From Psoroptes ovis (taxonomy: Eukaryota > Arthropoda > Arachnida > Sarcoptiformes > Psoroptidae): 64,000 nt of DNA. A model generated the notes under the pieces. That model did no database searches. It was not told the DNA's origin and was given only the letters and a program-made list of their open reading frames with translations. Each line of letters begins with the position of its first letter. The first letter of the stretch is position 1. Positions 49,518 to 62,174 of this stretch are shown here, piece by piece. Both the position numbers and the translations under genes were made by a program. Location: positions 26,001-90,000 of the forward strand of contig PQWQ01000045.1 in NCBI GenBank assembly GCA_002943765.1, written 5' to 3'.

Positions 49518-51466
49518 ATGACGAATCTCAAACTCGAAAAACATTCAGCGACGAATGGATCGCAAAATGGTTATGTGCCACTAAATCGAAAATTATTGGA
49601 GCGAAGTGAATCGTCTGGAGTCAGCTTTTTTTCGACAGAATTTTTTCCACCCAAAACATGGAAGGCATTAGACAATTTGATGCCTCTGCTTGACAATTTT
49701 CGACAATTAGGTGCTCTATTCTCATCCATCACTTGGCATTCGAATGCCAACAAAATCGATGATGTGGACAGCATCATGACCATCAGATTGGCAGATATTG
49801 CTCTTAATTATTGCTCGTTGGACACAATGGTTCACATCACATGTGTTGGCATGACTGCCGCAAGACTATTGGAAATTTTGGAACGATTAAAGCAGATTGG
49901 CATCAGAAACATTTTGGCCTTAAGAGGTGATCATGCAAGTCATACTGATGCTAATGAAGATGTCGAATTTGAGTTTGCATCGGACATGGTCAGCTTCATT
50001 CGTCATCATTATGGCGACTACTTCACGATTGCCGTAGCTGGCTATCCGAACAAACACCCTGAATCGATTGACAAGCTAAGAGATAGGCAAAATTTGAAGA
50101 AAAAAGTCGATGCTGGTGCTGATTTCGTCATAACGCAATTATTTTTTGACGTAGATGTCTATTTGGATTTCGTAAGCGAATGTCGTGCCATCGGAATCAA
50201 AGTTCCAATATTACCAGGCATTATGCCCATTCAGAGTTATGATTCGCTGACTAAAATCACACGTTTGTCGCAATTAAATATTCCTCAGCAAATAATCAAC
50301 GATTTGGAACCGATTCGCAGCAACGACGAAGCTGTTCGCAATTATGGAATCGAATGGACAATACAACTTTGTCGCCGAATAATGCAATCTGGCCAAACGC
50401 CTGGATTACATTTTTACACTTTGAATCGACAACATGCGACCAATACGATTGTGAAAGCCTTGCAAATTGATTACAGTTTTTGTTACAAACCTTTGCCATG
50501 GCCACAACCTGTGAATCATAGGCGCTGCAGTGAAAGTGTTCGTCCAATTTTCTGGTCATCACGGCCAAAGAGCTACATTCAACGCACCAATACTTGGGAT
50601 GAATTCCCCAATGGTCGCTGGGGTCGATTCAATTCTCCAACTTTTGGTTCGTTGAAAGATTATCATTTGTTTTCGCCATTAAATTCGATTACAGCCAAAA
50701 ATCGTAAACGTTTTGCTGCCATGTGGGGTGAACGACTGCAGAATGAATGTGATGTGTGGCATATATTCGAATCATATATTGCTGGCACTGCCAATCGTTT
50801 TGGTCATAAAGTAGAGTCATTACCATGGAATGATGAAGAATTGTTAAGAGAAACGAATATCATCAAACATAAACTTTGTCATTTGAACAGACATGGCATT
50901 CTCACCATCAATTCACAACCACGTGTTAATGGCGTCAGCTCAAGCGATCCAGTTCATGGATGGGGTTCGCCAAATGGTTATGTCTACCAAAAAGCATATT
51001 TAGAGTTTTTTCTTCCAGATCGTCAAATTGATGAATTATTAAGAGTTTTGCCACATTATCCATTAGTCAACTATCAGATTACCAACAATCAGGTACTTAT
51101 TTGTGATGTCAGACTATTTTTATCTGAATGTTTTTTCACTTGATGGGACTATAGGGTAATCCATTTTACAGCAATTGCAATGAAGAAGAACCAATAGCTG
51201 TGACTTGGGGCGTTTTTCCAGGCAAAGAAATCATACAGCCAACCATTGTCGATGTGATAAGCTTTAAAGTATGGAAAGACGAAGCGTTCAGTTTGTGGCT
51301 TGACAAATGGGCTGCGGTGTATCCAGCAGAAGATGTCAAGTCTCGTGCCATTCTTGAAGCAATAAGCAATTCTTATTATTTGGTCACATTGGTTGATAAT
51401 GATTATCCAAACGAAACGTGTTTGTGGAAAATTATGGATCAGATAATTGAAAAAATGATTGATTGA
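49518..51466 (+). CDS. MTHFR: Methylenetetrahydrofolate reductase
   Basis: FAD enzyme that reduces 5,10-methylene-THF to 5-methyl-THF for methionine synthesis. Exons: 49518-51092 and 51155-51466, giving 628 aa against about 656 in human. The catalytic TIM-barrel domain begins with SFFSTEFFPPKT, whose Glu (about residue 41) is the expected catalytic acid. It continues with HITCVGM, ILALRGD, ADFVITQLFFD, PGIMPIQ and GLHFYTLN. The C-terminal half is the S-adenosylmethionine-responsive regulatory domain (ETNIIKHKL, GWGSPNGYVYQKAYLEFF, AVTWGVFPGKEI). The short Ser/Thr N-terminal extension is not obviously like the phosphorylated human one. AATAAA lies at 51579-51584. Confidence 0.96.
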
Positions 51467-52003
51467 CGTACGAATGGAAAATCACGAGATGTGATTCGAC
51501 TTTGAAATGTGTTTTGTTATCGTTTTTTAGTTAAAATTTTGTTCTCATGATAACAACTGTTTGATATGCGTTTGTTCAATAAATAATGTTCATTTGCCTT
51601 GTTTTGGCCACAAATAAATAGCTTCATTTAAATAGCTGTGATCATTTTGATTTGAATCATTTAAATTTTGATAATTGAATTCCTTTTTGGATCAAATTGG
51701 GTCAGTTAGCAGAGTCGGCTTACTTAAGTGAACCTAGCAACCAGTGGCAGCAATCGGAAGAAGAGTTGGAGAGAGCAAAGTCGATTAGTGATCATATCTA
51801 ATCATCATCAGTGCGAATTTTGTTTATTCGAATTGCAACTTACGATTTTCATTCAGTTGAATGATGAGGCATTTGGATTTTGACTAAAAGTGAGTTATGA
51901 TCATCACACATGAAATATTTATATGCATTCAATGTGAATTCAATGTGCTCAGGTGTTTCGCCCATTCAATACTCAAATTCATACCAACTGATAGACAGTC
52001 AAC
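51467..52003. other. MTHFR-SLC13 intergenic interval
   Basis: 537 bp holding the MTHFR 3' end (AATAAA at 51579-51584) and presumably the promoter and leader of the transporter gene. No coding potential is seen. Confidence 0.5.
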
Positions 52004-54126
52004 ATGGATTCAGCAAAAAGTGCCTGCAAACGACTATACAAAATTAGAAGACTGCTCATTTGTTGGCTGACGCCTTTCATTTGGACACCTCTTTTGTTGG
52101 TCGGGACAATGGAGGCTCGATGTGCTTATGTTGTGACCATTATGATCAGTTATTGGTTCACCGAAGTGATTCCGATGGCCATCACGTCTTTGATACCAGT
52201 TGTGTTGTTTCCTTTGTTAGGAATCGTTTCCACTGATGAAGTGGCCAAATCATATTTCAACGTAAAGTAACCTTGATGAGACATCACTGCAAGCACCGAT
52301 TCATCGATTGTTTTTCTCAACATAGAGCACCATAATGGTCTTCTTAGGAAGCTTGATTGCAGCGTCTGCAGTTTCTAGATCGAATCTCCATGAAAGGATT
52401 GCGCTCAAAGTTATCATTTTGATGGGAACTTCTCCTAAAAGGTAATTCTTGTGTTATTTCATTCTCTCAATTTGCCAATGAAGAATCGCTTTTGCAGACT
52501 TTTTCTTGGCTTCTTAGGCACCACTGCATTTTTGTCCATGTGGATCAGCAATCTGGCCACTGTTGCCATGATGATTCCGATCGTGAATGCAGCATTAGAG
52601 CAACTAAGTCGCCGTCAATCGGTTTCGGTGAGGACTACAACCACAGATTCAGGTAAGTGATTTCAAACGAATTTAGATGAAATGACTGTTTAATTGTTTG
52701 TTTAGTATTCGTGACAATGAATGATGACCGTGCCGATGCGGTGCGTATCAGATCATCATCAGTCAAAATGAACAGGTAAAAGTGTTGAATCAATATTTAG
52801 ATTTTGGATTGATTTTGTTTTAATGATTAGTTATGCCATTTTGCGTAAGAGACAAACCAAACGATTACGCAAAGGTATTTTGCTGGGAATATGCTATGCA
52901 GCCAATATTGGTGGTACTGGTACCATCACTGGAACATCCACTAACCTGGTTCTGAATGGCTTCTTGAAAAAGTAGGTCAAAGATAACGGAGAATCGTAAG
53001 CAAATAATGATTGCTTTGACAGTGACCCCATCTCTTTTTCAGACTGGTTCTTTTTCAATGTTCCCGGTGTGATTTTGTTAGTGCTGACCACTTGGCTGTT
53101 TCTTGTTACTTATTTTGTGCGCAATAAATCTAACAGTAATGCAGACAAACAACAGTCAAAGCTTAACGAGCGACAAGCGATGAATGCATTGCGTCAACAG
53201 TATGATCGTTTGGGCCCCATTCGATTCAATGAAAAGGCAGTGTTGGTTTTGTTTGCTTCACTGCTTTCGCTCTGGTTTTTCCGCACTCCAGATTTCATGC
53301 CAGGATGGACGGTTTTGTTTTCAGACCAAAACAAGTGAGTCGTTGATGATTGATGAGTGATGATTATTCGTTGCTAAAATTGATTTTTTGACTATTTATG
53401 CAGCTACATAAAGGATGCAGTGCCCACCATACTGATTGTAATATTATTTTACATGATTCCAGCTGATCCCAATAATTTGGCCAAATCACCAATGCTGTTA
53501 GATTGGAGAACGACCCGAGATCAAGTTTCATGGTCAGTGATGCTGCTGCTCGGCGGAGGATTCGCAATGGCCAAGGGATGTGAGCAATCTGGCCTCTCGG
53601 TGGTGCTGGGAAACAGTTTGCAAGTACTGCAATATCTACCTCGTTTTGTCATAACTCTCATTATGTGTGTGGTGAGCATGACACTGACTGAATTGGTCAG
53701 TAATACAGCAGCCATAAACATCATGCTGCCTGTCATTCATCAAATGGTGAGTGATCTGATATTTGAGCAAATCCTGTCAATAAAATATCTTTGCTTCAGT
53801 CTCATTCGATGAAACTGACGAATAGTCCTTTGTCGGTGATGTTACCGGTGACTGTTAGTTGTTCGTATGCATTCATGTTGCCGTTTGCCTCCGGGACGAA
53901 TGCCATCATTTTCGAAGCTGCAAAGATGCGAACCAAAGACATGGTGAGTTGTTGATGATTTCTGTGAAACTAATTTAATTAAATAATTTGCCAACAGTTG
54001 ATACTAGGCTTTTTGCTGAAAATCGTATGTGTATCCATACTGCTGGTGATCAACGGTGTTTGGGCGCCAATCATATTCACTGGTCAAATGAGTGGCAGCA
54101 GTGGCAATATGACAGTTGAAATGTGA
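52004..54126 (+). CDS. SLC13-family sodium/carboxylate transporter (INDY-like)
   Basis: Plasma-membrane transporter of the DASS family (NaDC/NaCT/INDY), which carries di- and tricarboxylates. Nine exons: 52004-52261, 52326-52441, 52498-52652, 52706-52775, 52831-52971, 53023-53334, 53404-53746, 53800-53943, 53998-54126, giving 555 aa with many hydrophobic helices. Visible family marks are YWFTEVIPMAITSLIPVVLFP, the AANIGGTGTITGTSTNLVL loop, TELVSNTAAINIMLPV and the SLC13 signature LPVTVSCSYAFMLPFASGTN. A variable hydrophilic insertion lies in exons 3-5. The first SNT substrate motif reads S-N-L (about residues 142-144), while the second is intact (450-452). The exact substrate cannot be told from sequence. 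Confidence 0.9.
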
Positions 54127-54400
54127 TAAAATAATTGAAATAAATCATATTTATAATAAAAATAATAATAAATCAATCAATCACAATAAATATATCATCT
54201 CTAATTTCATCGCAATAAAAAAAATTGATTAAAATTCCATTAATTGATGGCCAATCACTAAACACCAGGAAGACTGGGAAGATAGAGAGATGATAGACAT
54301 AGTTGTTGTGGTACAATAGATTAGATGGGGAGGGAATGTGTGTGTGTGTGTCTGTGTTGGTAAGTGCATGATGTGTGCCTAATACTGAGTCCACATTCAT
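54127..54400. other. SLC13-myosin convergent 3' interval
   Basis: 274 bp between the stop codons of the two convergent genes. It is rich in AATAAA-like words just after the transporter stop and includes a GT-rich tract near 54335-54360. No gene is seen. Confidence 0.5.
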
Positions 54401-57400
54401 CTACAGCATGGATTGGCCTTGTGGAGCTTGATTCCTGGAAACAGGTGCCGGCGTGGATGATGGACTGATTTCATCGTTGGTCGGGCTGTCGTCATCTTGT
54501 GGTGATCCAATCGAATTGTCGTCTCCGGTACCACCGCCACTCATCGAACCACGTTTATTGGAGATGTAATTACGAGAACTGGTTGTTGACCGTCTTTGAA
54601 AAGGAAGCATTTAAACAAATGAATCAAATTAAAAATAGAAATGAATTACCTGAGTTTGTTTTTAAGAATTTCAATTTCCTTGCTCAAAGATTCTTGTGCT
54701 TCGATGGCATCTTCAAGTTCTCGTTGTGCTTTGCGACGATTAGTTTTTTCGCGAGAACATTCCTCTTCCAATTCGTCCAATTGATTTTTGAGCGATCGAG
54801 TGCGAGCATTACTTTTCTCCAGTTTGGCATTCACCTGTTCGGTTAATCGTTTTTCATCTTCGATTTGAACGATAAGATCCTTCATGCGTTTTTCCATTTT
54901 GCGCATTGCTTTGTTGGCCAGTTGCTTTTCTTTAGTTTCGTTGTCCAACTGCTCTTCGAGCTGAATGATTTTACTTTCCATTTGAGCAATCAATTGTTTG
55001 TTCTTGGTGCGTTGTGTGGATTCGAGTTCTTGCAGTTTGTTACGCAGTTCTTTGTTCAAGCGATCGGCAGCTGTACGAGCGGATTCGTTTTTCTGATTTA
55101 ATGCTCGTTCACTGTTCAATTCGTTGGTTAACTGATCCAGTTGTGTTTGCATCTTTTTGACACGATCAATCAACACTTCAGTATTACTTTGTTCTTCTTC
55201 CAGACTGTCCTGCAATTCATTAATTTGAGCTTCGAATCGTTTGCGTTCTTCTTGCATTTGACTACGAAGCGGCAGCAAATTATTGTTTTCTTCCAAGTAT
55301 TCGTCTCGTTCTGATTCGATGGCACGACGTAATCGTTCCGATGACACCAATTCCTCTTGCAGTTGAGCCAACTCTGCTTCAGCGATTTTAAGTCGTTTTT
55401 CATATTCTTTGTTTTGGGCACTCAGTTCTTCGGCCACAGCTTTGTATTCTTCGCTTTCACGTTGATTGTCTTTGGACTGCGTCTGTAGTCGTTTATACTG
55501 TTTGATTGCATCTTCTTTCATTTTATTGGCAATCTCCAATTGCTGATCGCGATCTTGTAGTTCATTTTCCAATTTTTTGCGAACCATGGTGGCCGTAGAT
55601 TTTTGTTTGCGTTCTTCTTCCAACTCAGCTTCGAGGTCACGAATCTTTTTCATGAGAACACGTCGTTTGTCTTCGGCTTGTTCTTCTTTTTCTTTAAGTT
55701 CCCGTTCGTGCTGAGCTTTGGTGGCCTGTGCGTTTACTTCGTTGCGCAACTTGGCATCTTCCATCATCATTAATTCATCTTCCAGTTCTTCGATGTGCAC
55801 TTTTTGTTCGGCCACCACATTTTCCAAACTGCGTTTGGCTTTTTCCAGCTCATGATAGCTTTGATGTGCCGAAGACTGATTATTTATTAATTCATTCAGT
55901 TCGGTTTGTAGAAGCTTTTTGGCTCTTTCGTTTTCAATGTTCAAATTCTCGCGATCTTCCAACTCGCGTTGCAAAGATAAGATTTTGGTTTCTTTTTCGC
56001 GAGCTTCGCGTTCAGCTTGATCACGTTCGTTGGCGATTTTGGCTGATAATTCTTTTTCTTCTTGGATCATGGCATCAAACTTTTTCTGTTTCTTTTCTAA
56101 TTCAGATACTTTGGAGCGACTATTTTCCAACTCAATGCTCAAATCGTCAACTTCAGATTGCAGCTTTTTCTTAGATTTTTCATATTTGTCGATAGTCAAA
56201 GCAGCTTCTTTTAATTGTTGACTGACCACTTCGAATTCTTTGACTGCTTTTTTGCGATTTTCTTCTGACAGCACCAACAATTCCATGTCTTCTTCGTTCT
56301 TTTTCTTGGCATCGGCCAAAGCACTGGTTAATTGTGCTAATTTGGCTTCCAATGATTTTTTACTTTTTTCCTCTTCTTCAAGTTGTTCGCGTAAAGCTTC
56401 CAATTCGCTTTCAACTTGACGCAATTTGGAGTTTAATGATAATTTCTGCTTTGTTTCTTCTTGAAGTGATTCCTGCAGTTCGTTTAATTGCATGTTTAAA
56501 GTGCTGCTGTTCATGTTGGCCACACTGGCTCGGCGATCAGCTTCTTCCAACTGAGCCAAAACTGATTCGAGCTCTTGTTGCATTTTGGTTGATTTTTCGA
56601 TTAATTCATTTTTTTGAGCTTCCATTTCGCTGAGCCTGTTATTCAATTCGGCCACTTGCGATTCCAATTGTTTGCGACGACGTTCACTGTCTTGTTTGGC
56701 TTGGTTGATGTTGGCTATTTCTTGTGTCATTTCTGCATTCTCTGCCTCCAAATTGGCTTTAGCCTTTTCCAAAGTTGATTTAGTTTTACGAAGATTGTCA
56801 ATACTTTCGTTGAGTTCTTCGATAGTTTTGATGTATTTCTGGCGAACGTCTTGAATTTGGCTCTCGTGTTGTTGTGATTCTTCTTCGAGACTTCGTCTAA
56901 GTCTTTCCAATTCTTGTTCACGTTTTTGTGTAAGATCTTGTTGTGCTGCGGTGACATCCAACGAATCCATTAGTTCATTTTTGAGCGCTTCTAATTCTTC
57001 ATTCAGGTCACGCTTTTGTTTTTCCGCTTTTGCGCGAGCTTGTCGTTCGGTTTCGAGATCTTCCTGGATTTCGGCCAACTGTGATTCCAATTCACGTAAT
57101 TGCTTTTGAATTTGTATTCGCGAAGCAGATTCTTCATCACATCGTGACAATGCCTGACTGAGCTCCACTTCTTTTTTGCTGATATGTGCTTGGACATCTT
57201 CCAACTGACTAATCTTTTCGCTGAGCTGTTCTTTTGTGTCGCTCAATTCGGCTTCTAGACGACGTCTGATGCGTTCCGATTCATATTTGTGCTGCAATTA
57301 AATAAATCATTATTCAAATGAATACTTCTATTAACCAAACACACTTACCTCTTGTTCTTTTTTAAGTTTTTCTTCTAATTCAGTGATTGAACTTTCATAT

Positions 57401-60400
57401 TTAACTTTTAATTTGGCCAAATGTTTTGACTTTTCTTCTTCTTCACCGATTGTCTTCATTAATTCAGCTAAACGATCTTCGAGTACTTTTTTCTCTTTGG
57501 CCAATTTGTTGTGTGTATCTTCCGAAATGGCTGCTTCTTCTTGTAGTTTTTTCACTTTGCTTTCCAGAGCTGATTTGTCGATTTGTAATTTTTGTCGTGT
57601 CGATTCTTCTTCTTCCAACTGTTCTTCGAGGTCTTGAATTAATGATTGCAATTTCTTTTTGTCATTATTAAGAGCTTGGAATTGTTCTTCTTCCTCTTCG
57701 ATTCGTTGTTCATATTCGATTAGTACTTCTTCCAGTTCTTGTTTGCGAACAGTCAAACGAACACGAGCTTCTTCAGCTTCGTTGCATAATTCAGTTTCTG
57801 CTTGGAGCGCAACAGCCAAATCATTCTTTTCATCTAAAAGTTGCTGATATTTTTTGTCCAATTCAAGCAGTTCTTCCTGTGATTTTTTCAATTTTTCTTT
57901 GACCTGACGAATTTCGTCTTCTTTTTCGAGTAATTTATCTTCATGTTTGGTCACTTCTAATAAAGGCTTCACTTTGGTGTAAAGACGCCACCAGGACCAG
58001 TTACGTAGTTTGAGATATGCAGCACAGTTACGTTGAATCACACGGATTGCATTCAATTGTTGTAATCGTTTGTGATAATTGCGGCGAGCCAGTAGACCAC
58101 GACACCAGGCTTGAAAATTGACCACTAAATCTGATATTTTGATATCACGCTCTTCTTCCAGTTGAGCCAAGACTCCGGCACGAAAGAATATTTTGGATTG
58201 ACCAATTCGATAGAGATTCGGGTCCAGATCCAATGCAGCAATCATTTTTTCGCAAGCCAATTTACCGTCCATGAAACCTTTGGGAATGGCGTTAGGCGTC
58301 AGTAATTCATATCTGTTTGAAGCAATTAAATCGTATTAAATCGATTTATGTCAGTGCAAATAATAAGAATACCTTTGTTTGAATTCTTGGAATTGAATGC
58401 GATTAGGAAAACCTTGACGACAAATGCGAATGCCTTCGAGGACACCATTACATCGAAGTTGGTCCAATACAAGTGGTGCATCGATTTTACCGGCTTTCTT
58501 TTCATGATTCGGAATGATGCAGCGAACAAAATTGGGATTAGTATTGCGCAGAGTTGTCATTAGTTTGGTCAATTGATCTTTGTACAGCTGAGAAACGGTG
58601 CGGAACATGCCTTTACGAGTACGAGCACCAAATTGAGTGTCTCCACTTAATGTGGCCACACCAATGCCAACGATTTCGGCATCTTTCCAAATTTGAATGA
58701 CAAACGGATCTGATGATTGTTGAAGTAATGAGACCACGTTTTCGTTTAATGGATCCATGTTTTTCATGAGCCACTGAGATGCGAGATAATCCACTTTTCC
58801 GGCATAATGCTTAATACTGAAATCAGCATTAGCACGGAAATCGGTCTGAACAAATTTGGGATGGGTACTGTGTGAGGTAATCAGTTTGTCGACGAATGTC
58901 TTATCGGTGGCTTTCGGGAACCAGCATTCTTCGTCCAGCAAAGCTAGAATGCCCATTGGCTGTGAATCAATAGCCAGAAGATGATTAGTTTCATGTTTAC
59001 ATTTTTATGATAATAATTGTTGTTTTTACCTTTTCGATCAAATCAATGGTCGGTTGGAGGTCGAGACCGAAATCGATAAATTTCCATTCGATACCTTCAC
59101 GTTGATATTCTTCTTGTTCGAGCACAAACATGGTGTGATTAAAGAGTTGTTGAAGCTTTTCATTGGTGTAATTAATGCATAACTGTTCAAAAGAATTAAG
59201 CTCGAATATTTCGAATCCGGCAATGTCCAGGATGCCGATGAACGATGAGCCTTGCCGTTTGGTTCGGTCTAATGATCGATTGATACGATGAACAAGCCAT
59301 TTGAACATGCGTTCATAACAAGCTTTGGCGATGGCTTCCACTGATGATTCGACTTGCTCTTTTGTTTGAGCTTTGGTGACATAGTCACGACCAACTTTGA
59401 GTCGAGGTCGCAAGAATGCTTTGATCATGTCCGATACGTTGAGACCAAGCAAATGACTAACCTTTTGGGCGACAGTGTTGTCTGGTAAAGTGGCTTGGTC
59501 TGAATTGCGTTCTTGTTTGAATTTCATGTTACCAAACAATATTACAGCCGATACAACGCGGAAAATGGCTAGTTAGGTACAGTCATCATGATTAGTTGAT
59601 TAGTTTGACCATAAATGTTTGCATTCAAAGTAATGCTTACCACTTAGTTCTTCGACGTTTAATCCCATGATTTGCATGGCCTGTACAGTGTTTCTGAATT
59701 CGATCGGTTCGTCGACACCGGGCACTGGTACAGCACCATGTGTAAGGAATGCATAGTTTCGAACATCCTCCAAAAGGAATTCCTCTGTCAATCATTTTCA
59801 AATAAACATGATCAAGCATTGATCAAATCATGGAATAAACTTACGTCTTTGTTCGGGTAAAGTTCCATTGAGTAGCTGATAAAAAATATGAAAACTGCGT
59901 TCGTCGACTGCTTGTCGAATGGTTCTTGATTTTTCCAATAAATCTGAAATCAATCAAAGTTGATTCAATTGAAGACTATGACAAATCAAATACATACATG
60001 TTTCAATGTTGGCACCGGCGATGAATCCAGATGCATCGAAATTGATTCGAATAAATTTGCCCTACAAATCAAATATATGATTAAAGATCGAAACAAATGA
60101 TGAGACACTTACAAATCGAGATGAATTGTCATTTTTGACCGTTTTTGCATTACCAAAAGCTTCGAGAATTGGATTTGCTTGGAGCAATTGTTGTTCGAGT
60201 TCGCCTGTGTGCAGAGAAGCGGATCCAATTCGTGGTTTTGATGATGCGACATATGCCAAGTACTGAATTACTTTTTTGGTGTTCTCAGTTTTGCCGGCAC
60301 CACTTTCACCGGTACAAAGAATGGATTGATCTTCGCGATCTTTGAATCAAAACAAATAAAAATAATTAAAAATTGACCAAGAAATAATGCGAATGCTTGC

Positions 60401-61143
60401 CTTGTAACATGCTGCGATAGGCGCCATCGGTGACCGCAAAAATATGAGGCGGAACTTCATGCCGCTTTTTGCCTTTGTAATGATCAATGATTTTGTCCGT
60501 GTAAATGGGAAGCTTTTTGTATGGATTAACAACCACACAAAACAAGCCGGAATATGTCTGCAAGGATTATCAACATTAAAATGTTTGTAATCAAAGTGAA
60601 TAATCAAAACATGCAAAATGAATGCAATCACAACTGAACCAGCGCCCATTCACAGTGATTGCAGCACTGGTTGCTGTTTGGTTGTTATGCATGAAATTCG
60701 AGCAATGTCAACATTTAAATGCAATTAGCTTAACTTACATAAATCAAACTGGAAAAGTAACGGTCCTTTAGGTTATGCAGCACTGACGCTTCATTTAGAC
60801 AGGTCAACTCGGCCATGTCCTCCACTTTGTTGAATCGCGGAGGATTCATTTTCTGCACATCGTCCTTGTTGACTATACATTTCTTGTTTGTTTCCACGAT
60901 TTCCACTTCGTATTCATCGCCACGTTCTAATTTAATGCTGGCCGATACAAAACCTTGCGTTTCGTGAGGGATCCACACCAATCGTTTGGCTGCCCATTCA
61001 GCTGTTTTGGTCGGATCAGAAACGACAGTTCGGTCCACTGCCAGGTATTTAAAGTCGGATTCCATTTGTGGCGCAGTATTATTGTTGTTGTTGGTTGACA
61101 CATTGGGCACATTTGGTGACGTTTCGGTACGAGCTGGTGACAT
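54401..61143 (-). CDS. zip: Non-muscle myosin II heavy chain (zipper type)
   Basis: Cytoplasmic actin motor for cytokinesis and tissue morphogenesis. Eleven exons: 60739-61143, 60401-60557, 60113-60339, 59998-60061, 59845-59943, 59641-59784, 59030-59568, 58373-58959, 57349-58312, 54650-57291, 54401-54593, giving 2006 aa. An N-terminal extension precedes the motor. Motor marks are the P-loop GESGAGKT (about 198-205), switch I NDNSSRFGK, switch II DIAGFE and the SH helix CNGVLEGIRICRQGFPNR. Two IQ motifs (FQAWCRGLLARR, IQRNCAAYLKLRNW) precede an uninterrupted coiled-coil rod of about 1100 residues. A Ser/Gly-rich non-helical tail follows. Non-muscle rather than muscle type is shown by FCVVVNPYKKLPIYT, GKKRHEVPPHIFAVTD and LVWIPHETQGF. 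The second intron uses a GC donor (ACAAG|gcaagc). Confidence 0.96.
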
Positions 61144-62174
61144 TCTGGCTCAGATCGAAACGAACCTAATTTTAACTTAGTTTTCGATGATTTTGAATGA
61201 TTCACTCAAAGAATAATGAAATAAACGGAATGAACAAATGAATAAATGAAAATATTTGAAATGGTTCGATAAATATTGATGTTGGTCTCTGGTTGGCAGG
61301 ATATGAAGGTTTGATAAGAAATGATTTGTGTTAATCAATCAAATAAAAAGTGATTTATTGAATTGAATCAAAGTTTAGTTTGGATGACAACGAAAAGCAC
61401 GCACAGCACACACAGACACACACATAGTCAGCAATAGAAACATATAAACATAAACAGTCATTGATGGAACGATTGTTTGTATTGGTTGTATGGTTTTATC
61501 GAATGAGAAATGTAAATAAAGTTTATTGCTGATGATGACAACAAACACATACAGTCATTCATTGAAAATGTTTTCACAGCCCAACACAGTCAGCCCTGGC
61601 ACAGCTAAAGGGAGCGCTGCTGCTCACAGTTGATGGCAGTGTTGGCTGATAATGCCACTTGCTTTGGCCAACTGTGGCTTGTAGACTGCTATCAGCCAGA
61701 GTTGTGCATACTTGGTGTTACATACATACACATACACACACAAGTGGATCCTTTGTTTGAGGAATCCAGTCCGACCAGCCAGTCACTGATAGCGAAGGGT
61801 GAGCAACGCCTATTTGCCGGGTGGTATGCGCGGTTTATTCACAGATGCAATGTCACTGTGCTGATTGATATGAATGAAAAATGAACAATAAAATTATTTA
61901 TTTAATTAAGCTGAAATTGCAATTAAATTAATTAGTTAGTTTACAAGTGTGTAATGCTTATTTCATTTATATTCGCTCGGGGATCCTGGCTAGGTTTTCA
62001 TTAATTCAGTGTGTGTGAGTGTGGAAGAATATGATAAAATTGATCATTTGTCATCGTAACATATGTGAGACGTGTAAGCAACACTACGGGTGAATCGTTG
62101 GTTAGATTAGTTCCGATTGCGTTATGATACAAGAACGACAGCCAAACGATGATGGCAGTGCCAATCGATGCTGC
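61144..62174. other. Zipper upstream interval with GC-richer segment
   Basis: About 1 kb between the first coding exon of the myosin gene and the end of the PKA gene, both on the minus strand. It contains a CA-type simple repeat (about 61395-61430) and a distinctly GC-richer stretch at about 61575-61835. That stretch could be a promoter or non-coding first exon of the myosin gene. An 84-codon plus-strand frame (61630-61884) starts at TTG and resembles nothing known. Confidence 0.45.

Noticed and set aside
54865..58563. Many plus-strand frames opposite the myosin rod
   Set aside because: They are antisense shadows of the highly charged coiled-coil coding sequence.
54401..61143. Reading the myosin gene as muscle myosin heavy chain
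   Set aside because: N-terminal and motor segments match non-muscle myosin II, there are no alternative exon sets, and a Ser-rich non-helical tail typical of non-muscle forms is present.
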